Notes under the pieces: model-generated
What the model saw: only the letters and a program-made list of their open reading frames with translations
Told to the model about the DNA's origin: nothing
Database searches by the model: none
Assembly (NCBI RefSeq): GCF_008923365.1
Contig: NZ_WBMR01000004.1
Span: 54,592-118,591, forward strand
Source of the DNA: Actinomadura montaniterrae
Lineage (GTDB): Bacteria > Actinomycetota > Actinomycetes > Streptosporangiales > Streptosporangiaceae
DNA: 64,000 bases
Reading direction: 5' to 3'
Program-made: the position numbers and the translations under genes
In this document: in pieces, positions 7,935 to 16,587 of the stretch
Layout of the letters: each line of letters begins with the position of its first letter
Position numbering within the stretch: position 1 is the first letter of the stretch

Positions 7935-9196
7935 GTCGGCTGCAGCAGGAAGCCCTGCAGGACGCTGTCCTGTCCGTGGCCGACCTGATCAGCGAGCGGT
8001 TGGATTCTCCAGAGGCCGTCCGTGGACGTGTGCCGCAGCGCCAATGGTGGCCTCAATCCCTTGCACATGGCGCTGCCGGAGTCGCCCTCCTTCATATCGA
8101 GCGGGCCCGTGCCGGTCGAGCGTCCTGGCGGGCCGCTGACGATTGGCTGTCTTGCGTGGCGCGCGATGGCGTCAGCGCGGGGCCGGACAGCCACCTTCAC
8201 TACGGAGTCCCGGCGCTCGCCTTCGCCCTCCAGACTGCCGGGGATCGGTACGCACGGACACTAGAGGTCTTGGACCAGCAAGTCGTCCAGCAGACGCTGC
8301 GCCGTCTGAAGGCGTCCCGAGCTCGCCTCGACCAGCGCGAGCGGCCGGCTCTCGCGGAATTCGACGCCATTCGAGGACTGTCAGGCTTCGGGAACTATCT
8401 CCTCCAGCGCAAGTCGCATACCGACCTGCTTTGCGACGTCTTGAGGTACCTCGTTCAGCTCACCGAGCCAGTCGACGAGGCCGGAGAGATCCTCCCCGGA
8501 TGGTGGACCGACTCGGGCCCTGGCGGGCGTCCGTCCGGCAACTTTCCCGGCGGGCACGCCAACACCGGCATGGCCCACGGGATCGCCGGGCCGCTCGCAC
8601 TGCTGTCCTTGGCGATGCGCGACGGCGTCGTCGTGGACGGCCAAGACGAGGCGATCTCCCGCATATGTGCCTGGCTCGACCGGTGGCGGCAAGACGGTGA
8701 CTTCGGCCCGTGGTGGCCCTACTGGATCACGCGTCCCCAACTGCGAGGCGAATCCCCGGTCGTTGCCCAGCCATCTCGTCCTTCCTGGTGCTACGGCATT
8801 GCTGGCGTCGCGCGTGCCCAGCAGCTCGCGGCCATCGCCACGGGAGATCTCGCACGACAACAGATGGCCGAGAACGCCCTGGTAGGTGCCCTTGCTGATC
8901 CGCGGCAGCAGGAAATGACGACCGACCTTTCACTGTGCCACGGCTACGCCGGGCTGGCGCTCGTCGCGACGAGATGCGCCGGCGATGCGGTCACTTCCGG
9001 CTTGGACGACCATCTTCCGCAGCTGATCGAAGCGATCGTCCCGGACGGAACGCGCACCGCCGACGCCCAAGCCAATGGCCTCCTCACCAGTGACTTCGGG
9101 CTGCTCGAAGGAGCCGCAGGAGTCGCGCTGGCGCTGTACGCGCTCCACAGTGGTCCGCCGGCTTCGGGATGGGACTCATGTCTTTTGATCGCCTGA
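7931..9196 (+). CDS. lanC: Lanthionine synthetase C family cyclase LanC
   Basis: Begins at the GTG within GTGA that closes lanB, giving 421 residues, the usual LanC size. The zinc site that activates Cys thiols for Michael addition is intact: Cys287 in RPSWCYGIAGV, then Cys336 and His337 in LSLCHGYAGLAL. Other conserved Gly/His motifs of the double alpha-barrel are present, such as GGHANTGMAHGIAGPLAL near residue 208 and EGAAGVALALYAL near the end. It should close the (methyl)lanthionine rings between the dehydrated residues and the three cysteines of the precursor. Its 3' end lies very close to, or overlaps, the start of the methyltransferase fusion gene, so all enzymes are probably one operon. 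Confidence 0.95.
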   Translation: MSRLQQEALQDAVLSVADLISERLDSPEAVRGRVPQRQWWPQSLAHGAAGVALLHIERARAGRASWRAADDWLSCVARDGVSAGPDSHLHYGVPALAFALQTAGDRYARTLEVLDQQVVQQTLRRLKASRARLDQRERPALAEFDAIRGLSGFGNYLLQRKSHTDLLCDVLRYLVQLTEPVDEAGEILPGWWTDSGPGGRPSGNFPGGHANTGMAHGIAGPLALLSLAMRDGVVVDGQDEAISRICAWLDRWRQDGDFGPWWPYWITRPQLRGESPVVAQPSRPSWCYGIAGVARAQQLAAIATGDLARQQMAENALVGALADPRQQEMTTDLSLCHGYAGLALVATRCAGDAVTSGLDDHLPQLIEAIVPDGTRTADAQANGLLTSDFGLLEGAAGVALALYALHSGPPASGWDSCLLIA

Positions 9197-9219
9197 CAAC
9201 TGCAAGAGAAGGGCTCGGA

Positions 9220-11316
9220 ATGGCCCCTTCGAACTGGCCGCAGTACATCATCGACTTCGCCGACTGGAGGCAGGCAGACGAGATCGCCGCGACGGCGCTC
9301 CGCCCTGTTCTCGCCGATGCCGGGAAGGACGGAGCGATCCGCCGGTGGTTCTTCGTCCGCAAAGCACCCCACTGGCGCCTCCGCTATCAGGTCGGCGCAA
9401 ACGACGCTCGACATCACCTCGCGGACGTCCTGGACGACCTCAAGAGCGACGGCCGGCTCATCGGATGGGCAGCCGGCATCTACGAACCCGAGACGCGCGC
9501 TTTCGGCGGCAGGACGGCCATGGAGGTCGCTCACCAGCTCTTCCATCACGACAGCCGCAACGTCCTTGAATACCTGGCCCGCCGTCGCACAGGGACGCCT
9601 GGGCTGGGGGCGCGCGAACTGGGGATTCTGCTTGGCACCGTGATGATGCGCGGCGCTAAACAGGACTGGTACGAGCAGGGTGACGTGTGGGCGAAGGTCG
9701 CCCACCAGCGACGCGCAGACCGCCCCCGCATGGCGGGCGACGCCGGCACGTCCGCCCGCCGGCTCATGACGAGTGACGTGAGTGCGGAGAGCACCCTCGT
9801 ACACGGCGGCCCGCTGGTCGACATCGCCGACTGGATCTCAGCTTTCGAACGAGCCGGACAGCAGCTCGCCGAACTGGCGCTGCGCGGACGGCTGGAACGC
9901 GGCCTGCGGGCCGTGCTGGCCCACCACGTGATCTTCCACTGGAATCGCCTGGGCCTGACCTATACCGAACAGAACGCACTGGCAACGCTGACAAGCGAGG
10001 TGGTCATGGGAACCAACGACGACGGCGCGCCCGGACTCACAACCCCAGGGAACGGCTCTAACCTCACCGAGGTGACCGCCACCGGAACGAACGACACGGC
10101 CGCCGACGCCGACCGCTTGCGCAATCTCCTTGTCGACCAACTCCGCCAGCAGGGCACCGTCGCTACCGAGGGAGTCGAGGCCGCATTGCGCGCAGTGCCG
10201 CGGCACACGTTCGTCCCCGCCTCACCTCTCGAAGAGGCGTACGCGGATCAGGCGGTCTCCACCAAGCAGGACGGCAGCGGCATCTCGATCAGCGCAGCAT
10301 CCCAACCGACGGTCGTCGCGATGATGCTGGAACAGCTGCTGGTGGAGCGCGGCCATCGGGTCTTGGAGATCGGGGCGGGCACGGGATACAACGCCGCGCT
10401 GCTCTCTCACCTGGTCGGTGAAGACGGGCACGTCACCACGATCGACGTCGACGACGACATCGTCCAAGGCGCCCGCACCGGATTGGCGCGCTCCGGCGCG
10501 CGGAACGTCGACGTCCTCCTGGGCGACGGCGCCCTCGGCCACCCGGACGGCGCTCCTTACGACCGCGTCATCGCCACCGTCGGCGCAGGTGATCTCCCGC
10601 TGACGTGGTTGGACCAGCTCGCGCCGGACGGCTTGATCGTCGTCCCGCTCCGGCTGCGTGGCGGTGTGTCGCGCTCGATCGCCTTCGCCCACGAGGACGG
10701 ACGCTGGCTGAGCCGTTCCAGCGAGATGTGCTCGTTCATGCCCCTGCGCGGCATCGCCGATGACGCCCGCCGCATCATCCCGCTGAGGCCCGATGACTCC
10801 GTCGTCCTCCATGTCAATCACGAACAGGCGGTGGACGAAGCCGCGCTCGCCGAAGCTCTGGATCGGCCAGGCGAGGAGGCCTGGACCGGTGTCTTGTTCG
10901 GTGGAGCCGAGTCCTTCGAGTGGCTACACCTCTGGCTCGCCTGCAGCATGGAACATGCCCTCAGCCATATGCGCGTTCAGCGCTCGGCCATTGATCATGG
11001 CCTCGTCAAGCCGCAGTTCGGCTGGGGAGCCATGGCGGTCCCCGACAAGGACGCCTTCGCCTACCTCACCGTTCGCCCCGTAGAGGACGGCGACGGCGTC
11101 CAACGGTACGAGGTCGGGGTGATCGCACACGGGCCGCGCGCCGCAGAGCTCGCCGACCGGGTCGTCAACGCCATCCAGATCTGGAACCAGGACTACCGCG
11201 CGCGGTCCGTCCAGTTCGAGATCCAGCCCACGGAGACTGCAGGCCCCACGGAGCCGGCCCCGGGGCGATTCGCCTTCGACCGCCCTAACACCCGCCTCAC
11301 CGTCACCTGGCAATGA
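9220..11316 (+). CDS. FxLD-system methyltransferase fused to SpaB_C / thiopeptide-type biosynthesis domain
   Basis: A 698-residue fusion. Residues 1-260 resemble the SpaB_C (thiopeptide-type bacteriocin biosynthesis) domain: NWPQYIIDFADW, IRRWFFVRKAPHWRLRY and GRTAMEVAHQLFHHDSRN. After a linker, residues 290-600 are a protein-L-isoaspartate O-methyltransferase-like domain with PRHTFVP, a PCMT-like ISISAASQP loop, and the SAM-binding VLEIGAGTGYN at about 381. In related systems this enzyme type methylates a core Asp so that it collapses through a succinimide to isoaspartate; the Asp-Asp-Gly of the precursor core fits. Start: ATG 9220 has AGAAGGG six bases upstream; ATG 9178 and ATG 9169, overlapping lanC, are alternatives. 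Confidence 0.9.
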   Translation: MAPSNWPQYIIDFADWRQADEIAATALRPVLADAGKDGAIRRWFFVRKAPHWRLRYQVGANDARHHLADVLDDLKSDGRLIGWAAGIYEPETRAFGGRTAMEVAHQLFHHDSRNVLEYLARRRTGTPGLGARELGILLGTVMMRGAKQDWYEQGDVWAKVAHQRRADRPRMAGDAGTSARRLMTSDVSAESTLVHGGPLVDIADWISAFERAGQQLAELALRGRLERGLRAVLAHHVIFHWNRLGLTYTEQNALATLTSEVVMGTNDDGAPGLTTPGNGSNLTEVTATGTNDTAADADRLRNLLVDQLRQQGTVATEGVEAALRAVPRHTFVPASPLEEAYADQAVSTKQDGSGISISAASQPTVVAMMLEQLLVERGHRVLEIGAGTGYNAALLSHLVGEDGHVTTIDVDDDIVQGARTGLARSGARNVDVLLGDGALGHPDGAPYDRVIATVGAGDLPLTWLDQLAPDGLIVVPLRLRGGVSRSIAFAHEDGRWLSRSSEMCSFMPLRGIADDARRIIPLRPDDSVVLHVNHEQAVDEAALAEALDRPGEEAWTGVLFGGAESFEWLHLWLACSMEHALSHMRVQRSAIDHGLVKPQFGWGAMAVPDKDAFAYLTVRPVEDGDGVQRYEVGVIAHGPRAAELADRVVNAIQIWNQDYRARSVQFEIQPTETAGPTEPAPGRFAFDRPNTRLTVTWQ

Positions 11317-11317
11317 C

Positions 11318-12469
11318 ATGGACGACCTCGCGCGGATCGCACGGCGATTCCCATTGGTCGCCAGGCCGAGACCAGCCTGCAGAGCGCTCGCGGACCGGAT
11401 CCAGGAGGTTCAAGAACTCGCCGACGCCGCCGCCGGCAAGACCGCGGACGACGCGCTCGCTCTGGCTGCATCTGCTCACAACAAGGCGGCACTGATCGCC
11501 AGCGACTGCGGTGTGCCCGAACTCGCCCGCGAGCTCTGTTGGAGACAGGCGGCGCTGTATTTGCGCGCCAAGCCCCTCGGATGGGCGGCGGCACGGCACG
11601 CGCTGGAGCCGCTCATCAACCTCATGCGGCTACGGATCCGCGCCGGGGAGCATCAAGGAGCCGCCGAGGACCTCGACCGCCTGTGGCACGCCTTCAAGTC
11701 CCAAGAGGCCGTCGTCATGGCCGGCCACCCGATTTCCTTCTCCGGTTTCACACATTCCGACGACGAGCACAGGATCGTTTGCCAATGGCTGTGGGGCGTT
11801 CTGCTGGCCGACGGCGCGCGTGCGCTCGTCGCCGCCGGCCAATGGGAACGCGCCGTCGCCCACGCGGAGCGCCACGGTGGAGTGGGGCAGCGCATCATGG
11901 ACGGCCGTCAGATCAAGATCGTGACGTGCATCCTGAGTGGCGACCCGTCCTCTGCTCTATGTCTCCTCCAAGAGACCAGAGCGCCAGCGTCCTGGGAACA
12001 GGCGGTGACCGCCGCTCTTACCGCCTACTGCCTTCGTAGTGCTCGCCGGTCGGCAGCTCGTGCCGTCGACTCCATGGTGGAGCACTACCTCCGCCTCGGC
12101 CCCGAGCCGGAGCTCGCGGTTTTCCGCACCCGCCTCGGCATGGCCGTGGTCGACATTGCCGAGGGGAGGGAAGCGTTGGCGGGAGCCGTCGACCACCTCT
12201 TGGCGGAGGCCTTGGCCAGCAAGGATGGATACGTCGCAAGGGACATCCTTGCCGACGTCGGCCTCCGCCAGGTGATCACCACCGATCAGCAACGCGAGTT
12301 GCGGGCAGCCATGGAATCGGCACACCTGGACCAGGGATACCTACCAGATCGGCACCTGAATCGGCTCCTGGCAGGAGTGCAGACGAGCGAAGAGCACACC
12401 GCGAAGGTTCTTCAGGAGACTGAAGGTCTTCGAGTAGCGCCTTCCCTTCCGGCTGGAGACGCACGTTGA
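11318..12469 (+). CDS. Conserved helical (TPR-like) protein next to the lanthipeptide enzymes
   Basis: Starts one base after the methyltransferase stop, so it belongs to the operon. The 383 residues are almost all Ala/Leu-rich helices with repeated segments (for example LAASAHNKAALIASDCG, WRQAALYLRAKPLGWAAARHAL, LINLMRLRIRAGEHQGAAEDLDRL), suggesting a TPR or ARM-type solenoid, but no catalytic motif or membrane segment. It could be a regulator lacking a DNA-binding part, a scaffold or an immunity factor; none of these can be proved from sequence. The last 58 bases overlap convergently with the gene on the other strand at 12412. Confidence 0.7.
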   Translation: MDDLARIARRFPLVARPRPACRALADRIQEVQELADAAAGKTADDALALAASAHNKAALIASDCGVPELARELCWRQAALYLRAKPLGWAAARHALEPLINLMRLRIRAGEHQGAAEDLDRLWHAFKSQEAVVMAGHPISFSGFTHSDDEHRIVCQWLWGVLLADGARALVAAGQWERAVAHAERHGGVGQRIMDGRQIKIVTCILSGDPSSALCLLQETRAPASWEQAVTAALTAYCLRSARRSAARAVDSMVEHYLRLGPEPELAVFRTRLGMAVVDIAEGREALAGAVDHLLAEALASKDGYVARDILADVGLRQVITTDQQRELRAAMESAHLDQGYLPDRHLNRLLAGVQTSEEHTAKVLQETEGLRVAPSLPAGDAR

Positions 12470-13911
12470 ACTTGCGGTCGTGACTCGGTAAGGCATTCTC
12501 CGATGGCTTTCGGAAAGCCGGCGGCTGCGAGCACGCCCTGGGTGGTCGCGGATTTGGCGGTAGAGCGACGGATGATGAGGCGGGCCTCGTCGGTGTGACC
12601 GGAATTGTGACTGGCGAGGGCTTCGATCGCGCGTCCGAGCGTGGTGACGGTTTCGACTCCCTGAGTTTCGGTGGCTTCGTAGAGGCCGAGGAGGTTTCGG
12701 ATTGACGCGGGGACGCGTGGACTGAAGGTCGGGTGTTCTTGTTGCTGCTGGAGGACGCCAATGACAGCGAGATCGTTGATCGCGGTCCGGTGGTGGGCGG
12801 CGATGATGTTGCAGGCTTCGAAGGCTTTGAGAGCCACAGTGCCGATGCGTGCTGCGTCTGTCGTGGTGACGGCGAGCTGGTCGGGCGGTTTGACCTGGTA
12901 GGAGGCGCGGGGGCTGGGCGTCCACGCGGGGTCGGTATGGATCAGTCGGCCGAGGCGGATGATCAGGTCGCCGGCGTCCGTGGCCGGCCCGGCGGCGGGG
13001 TGGCCGAAACCGTCGTAGGTATCCCAGCGGCGGATGATCGCTTTCCACCGTCCGCTGGTTCTCCTGATGGATCGAGTGACTTCTTTGAGGTTTGAGATGT
13101 GGCGGTCCTCGTTGAGTTCCTCCATTCGCCGGGTGAGGGTGAGGATAATTTTGCTGTTGATATCGCAGGTGATGGCTGCTGCGCGGGCTAGATAGCGCCA
13201 ACTGGCGATCGAGCCGGGTGCGGTCGGATTGTGCAAGCGTTGAATGCTCGCGTCGATACCTGCGAGGGCTTCGGCAAGGCTTTCGTCGACCTTGGGTGGG
13301 ATCCGTTCGGGCGTGCGATGGAGAGGAACGGGATTGATCGGTGGCCGTTCGTTCTCGCCGAACACCCGGGACAGAACGGCGGCGGTAAGGAGTGGCCGAC
13401 TGGCGGTGTTCGACGGATCCCCGGTGTGTCTGGCCAGGTGGGCGACGGCGGCGATGTGGTCGCTGAGCTGGTGCAGCAGCGAGCGGGCAGTGTCGGTTGC
13501 GGCGATGGTGGGTGCGTCGGCCGAGGCGGGTTCGGTCAGAGTGGTCGGGGCGTGGGAGGCCAGGAGGTCGAGGCCGCAGCCCAAGGCGATGGACACGCAG
13601 CGGATCTTCTCGGCCAGGATCGACTCGGGTGTCTCGGTGGTGGAGCGGGGGCCCAGCAGTTGCTGGGCGTGGCTGATCAAGGCAGAGGCGCGGCGCGCGG
13701 CGTCCCGCACGCCGTGGTCTTGGGTGTGCGGGACGCCGAATCCGGTGGCGATCTGGTCGTGGTAGCGGACGAGAACGTGGGCGAGTTGGGAGAGTTCGGC
13801 TCGGACGGCGGGCTGGGCGGCTTGATGGGCGATGTCGGGTGCGTGGACGGCCTGTTTGAGGTCGGTCAGGTGTTCGCCGGCGAGTGCGGTCATCTCCCCG
13901 AAGGTGACCAT
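12412..13911 (-). CDS. Hypothetical protein of the conjugation module, 499 aa
   Basis: Not recognised. A soluble, mostly helical protein. Segments such as HVLVRYHDQIATGFGVP, RDAARRASALISHAQQLLG and LHQLSDHIAAVAHLARHTG suggest a helical bundle; no Walker, HUH or HTH motif is evident. It is the last gene of the long leftward operon that encodes the transfer ATPases, six bases after the upstream stop codon, which argues for a mobile-element role. ATG 13911 was chosen; ATG 13893 is preceded by GGGGAG with no spacing. The 3' end overlaps the convergent gene ending at 12469. Confidence 0.65.
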   Translation of the reverse strand: MVTFGEMTALAGEHLTDLKQAVHAPDIAHQAAQPAVRAELSQLAHVLVRYHDQIATGFGVPHTQDHGVRDAARRASALISHAQQLLGPRSTTETPESILAEKIRCVSIALGCGLDLLASHAPTTLTEPASADAPTIAATDTARSLLHQLSDHIAAVAHLARHTGDPSNTASRPLLTAAVLSRVFGENERPPINPVPLHRTPERIPPKVDESLAEALAGIDASIQRLHNPTAPGSIASWRYLARAAAITCDINSKIILTLTRRMEELNEDRHISNLKEVTRSIRRTSGRWKAIIRRWDTYDGFGHPAAGPATDAGDLIIRLGRLIHTDPAWTPSPRASYQVKPPDQLAVTTTDAARIGTVALKAFEACNIIAAHHRTAINDLAVIGVLQQQQEHPTFSPRVPASIRNLLGLYEATETQGVETVTTLGRAIEALASHNSGHTDEARLIIRRSTAKSATTQGVLAAAGFPKAIGECLTESRPQVQRASPAGREGATRRPSVS

Positions 13912-13917
13912 GGGCGG

Positions 13918-14301
13918 CTACCAGAGGGCTTCGCGGAGCCGGCCGGCGTGCAGGGCCGCTTGCAGACAGGCCATCTTGTCGTCGGGATCGCTGGCCAGTT
14001 CGGCGGCGCGCACCAGGCTCTTGGAGACCTTGCTGGCGAGTTCGAACAGCGCGTCGGCGGTCGCGTTGGCGGTGTCGAGGTCGGTGGGCGCGGCGGCCTG
14101 CAGAGACGGGGCCTGGCGTAGGGCGCGGTGGGCTTGGGTGGCTTCGCCTTCGGCCATGCCCCAGGCGATGAATCCGTAGGGTTCCTGGGCGGCGAAGGCG
14201 GTGATGACGCGTTCGGCGTGGGCCAGGTCATTGAGGGCGGTGTTGAGGAGTTCGGTGAACCAGGTCTGGCGGACCTGGGCGTGCTCGCGTTCGTGGGTCA
14301 T
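13918..14301 (-). CDS. Small helical protein, paralogue of the gene at 15212
   Basis: A 127-residue protein of unknown function. Its C-terminus, ASDPDDKMACLQAALHAGRL, closely matches SSDPGDRVACLRAAHHVGRL at the end of the protein encoded at 15212-15667, so the two are diverged paralogues within one operon. Both have an N-terminal helical part followed by a short stretch annotated here as DPxD-xx-ACLxAAxHxGRL. It lies directly upstream of the 499-residue gene and downstream of a larger paralogue family member (14424). No membrane or catalytic motif is seen. Confidence 0.65.
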   Translation of the reverse strand: MTHEREHAQVRQTWFTELLNTALNDLAHAERVITAFAAQEPYGFIAWGMAEGEATQAHRALRQAPSLQAAAPTDLDTANATADALFELASKVSKSLVRAAELASDPDDKMACLQAALHAGRLREALW

Positions 14302-14423
14302 CTGCTGGTCCTTGGTCCGAGCGAATGGGGCTGGCGCCGTGCCGGGCGTGCTGGTCCGGGACGGATCCGGGCTTGGCCGTGTTGGTGGAAAGAGGTCGTG
14401 AGCATTTGAGCTCCTGGCTGTTG

Positions 14424-15206
14424 TCAGGCGGCTTGGCCGGGGCCACGGCGGGGCCTGGGCTGCTTGGTGGGCCGGCTGGGGGCCGGTTCTGGCTCGGGCG
14501 GGATGCCCTGAGTGAGGTCGTAGGGGAAGTCGCGGGCTGCGGCTGCGGCGTCGCGTGGACGGCCGCTGGGCGCGGACGGTGGTGGCTTGGGATCGAGCTC
14601 GTTCCGCAGTTGGTGCGCGGGGACGCCCGTCCAGGAGCTGAGGGCCTCGATCAGCTTGTCGCAGTCGCGTCTGACGGCGGCGCGGTCGGATGCCTTGGCG
14701 GTGGCAAGACGGCCGCCGAGGCTGACGTAGGCGTGTTCGGCCTGGTCAGCGTAGGTGATCGTGCCCAGGATCGTCTCCGTTCGAGGGAAGGGCGGTGCCT
14801 GTGCAAGGTGGGCGGCCGGCGCGGCGATGATGTTGGGAATGCCGGGGACCTCGACCAGGAAGGTCGTCTCGGCTTGGGATCTGCTGTTGGTCCAGCCGAC
14901 GATGGTGCCGCAGCGGTCGCCGTGAAGGGGGAGACGTACTTCGTCGCCCACCTTGTGCGGGCCGGTGTCGTCAGCGGAGTGTCGAGGGCTGGTTGCGCGT
15001 CCGCTGCTGATGACCTCGGCGAAGTTGAGGTCGTTGTTGGTCGCGTAGTGCTCCAGGTCGTTGATCAGGGCGCTGAGCAGGGCTCGGGTGTAGAGCGGGT
15101 CGCGGTCGAGCAGGGAACCGCCGCCGGGAAAGGCGCGCTGCTCGTAGGTGCGGACGATCTGGGTGGCGCGGGCCAGTTGCGTGGCGTTGAAGCCGTGGTC
15201 GGTCAT
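14424..15206 (-). CDS. Tandem paralogue family member 1, 260 aa, unknown function
   Basis: The ATG at 15206 gives 260 residues; the frame is open further upstream but those residues overlap the neighbouring gene. Order of segments: a helical N-terminus with ALLSALINDLEHYATNNDLNFAEV, a beta-rich middle VGDEVRLPLHGDRCGTIVGW ending in HLAQAPPFPRTET, and a helical LIEALSSWTGVPAHQLRNEL followed by a Pro-rich tail. The same order appears in the proteins at 15694 and 16588, so these are tandem paralogues. The middle part resembles a small SH3/KOW-like barrel, a guess from hydrophobic pattern. It is in the conjugation operon. Confidence 0.68.
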   Translation of the reverse strand: MTDHGFNATQLARATQIVRTYEQRAFPGGGSLLDRDPLYTRALLSALINDLEHYATNNDLNFAEVISSGRATSPRHSADDTGPHKVGDEVRLPLHGDRCGTIVGWTNSRSQAETTFLVEVPGIPNIIAAPAAHLAQAPPFPRTETILGTITYADQAEHAYVSLGGRLATAKASDRAAVRRDCDKLIEALSSWTGVPAHQLRNELDPKPPPSAPSGRPRDAAAAARDFPYDLTQGIPPEPEPAPSRPTKQPRPRRGPGQAA

Positions 15207-15211
15207 GGCGC

Positions 15212-15667
15212 CTACTTCAGGGTCGCGTGGAGGCGGCCGACATGGTGCGCGGCCCGCAGGCACGCCACGCGGTCCCCAGGGTCGGATGACTTGGACGCGA
15301 CGTTGAGCATCGCCTCCGCAAGGACCAGCACGAACCCGGCGATCGCCTCAGTGAGCTGCCGTACGTCGTCTGTGTTCATGGCTGCGCTGGTCGGCCAGGC
15401 GAGGGTGGGGGCTTCGGAGAGCGCCCACCATGCGTCTGTGGCCTCGATGAGTGCGGTCTCGTTGCCGGGACCAGCCTGATCGGTGTCGGTGTCGGTGTCG
15501 GTGCCGATGTCGATGTCCATGTCGGGCAGGACGGTGATGGCCCGTTCGACCAGGTCCAGGCCGATGAAGGTGCAGGTGAGGAGGGCGGGGATGGAGTCGG
15601 CGGCTTTGATCTGTCGGGTGAGGTATTGGAACTGGTGGTTCAGCGGATCCTCCGTGATGTTGTTCAT
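15212..15667 (-). CDS. Small helical protein, paralogue of the gene at 13918
   Basis: A 151-residue protein with ATG at 15667. The N-terminal half has hydrophobic helices (SIPALLTCTFIGLDLVERAI), the middle an acidic Asp-Thr repeat (TDTDTDTD) encoded by the 6-base repeat at 15479, and the C-terminus SSDPGDRVACLRAAHHVGRL, matching the gene at 13918. Its stop is five bases before the start of the larger paralogue at 14424, so a small and a large gene alternate in this operon. Function unknown. Confidence 0.65.
   Translation of the reverse strand: MNNITEDPLNHQFQYLTRQIKAADSIPALLTCTFIGLDLVERAITVLPDMDIDIGTDTDTDTDQAGPGNETALIEATDAWWALSEAPTLAWPTSAAMNTDDVRQLTEAIAGFVLVLAEAMLNVASKSSDPGDRVACLRAAHHVGRLHATLK
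15479..15525. repeat. Six-base tandem repeat (GGTGTC type) inside the gene at 15212
   Basis: The plus strand reads CGGTGT repeated about three times, then degenerate GATGTC copies, giving alternating Asp and Thr or Ile codons on the minus strand. It is an in-frame simple repeat that could expand or contract without a frameshift, in units of two residues. Confidence 0.6.
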
Positions 15668-15693
15668 CGATCGAGGTGTGTGGGTGCGATGGG

Positions 15694-16539
15694 TCAGCGC
15701 GCGAGGCCGGGCCGTCTTTGCGGAGGGCTGGGAGAGTGCGCGGGTGGTTCGTGGGAGTCGGTGATGCTCTTGGCCAGCGGAACCGGAAAGCCTTGCGCCG
15801 CGAGCTGGGCCGGCGTGAGGTCGGTGCTGGGTTGCCGTACCGGGGCGTCTGGGAGGCCGTTGGGCTCGGTGGCGCCGATGTGGTCGGCGACCTTGCTCAG
15901 GAGCAGATCGGTGACGTTGCGTTCGTCCATGTCGTTCCAGGACGTGAGCGCATCCAGCAGAGTCCGGTGATCGCGCAGGTCATCCTGCGTCGGTTGCCCG
16001 CCGGCGACGTCCGCCAAGGCGATGCGGGTTGCCGTCTCCACCATGAGCTGCTCAGCCATGAGCGGGTCGTTGACGACTCCCTTCGCCGTTGGTGTTTCCG
16101 GGAAGGGTGGCGCGGGTTCCAGATCGGCGGCGAGGACGGCTCGGTTCTCGTTGTGTCCGAGGAAGCGCACGTAGTACTCGGTCTGGCCTTGGTCGGAGAC
16201 CAAGACGCCGGCGACGCTGCCTCGGGTCGGCTGTCCCAGCAGGATGGCCTCGTCGGCGGCGGGACCTTCGAGCTGGACGGTCGAGCCGATGGCGAAGGCG
16301 TTTGGGTTGTTGCGTTCGGTGTCGTAGTAGGCCTGCGCTTCGGCGGCGATGTCGTTGAACTCGATTCCGCGGCGTTCGGCGTAGTGCATCAGGTCGACCA
16401 GCAGGTCGCTGATCAGCTCGCGTGCGTCTTCGTCGTTGGTGCGGTGGTCGAGGTGCTCGGTCTGCTCGAAGAGGGCTTGGAAGGCATCGAGAGCGGCGGC
16501 TCCGAACTCGGCGAACTCTTCGGCGCCGGCGTCGGTCAT
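15694..16539 (-). CDS. Tandem paralogue family member 2, 281 aa, unknown function
   Basis: ATG 16539 is preceded by GGAGGTTGC. It has the same layout as the proteins at 14424 and 16588: ISDLLVDLMHYAERRGIEFNDI, then IGSTVQLEGPAADEAILLG with a following GSVAGVLVSDQGQTEYYVRF, then LAADLEPAPPFPETPT, a helical LLDALTSWNDMDERNVTDLL and a Pro-rich tail. The paired use of an acidic helical head and a beta barrel might indicate a nucleic-acid or cell-wall adaptor role in transfer, but nothing in the sequence proves it. Confidence 0.7.
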   Translation of the reverse strand: MTDAGAEEFAEFGAAALDAFQALFEQTEHLDHRTNDEDARELISDLLVDLMHYAERRGIEFNDIAAEAQAYYDTERNNPNAFAIGSTVQLEGPAADEAILLGQPTRGSVAGVLVSDQGQTEYYVRFLGHNENRAVLAADLEPAPPFPETPTAKGVVNDPLMAEQLMVETATRIALADVAGGQPTQDDLRDHRTLLDALTSWNDMDERNVTDLLLSKVADHIGATEPNGLPDAPVRQPSTDLTPAQLAAQGFPVPLAKSITDSHEPPAHSPSPPQRRPGLAR

Positions 16540-16587
16540 GCAACCTCCATCGGGTCGGTGTGTTGGCGGGTCGAGCGCTGGGGCGAT

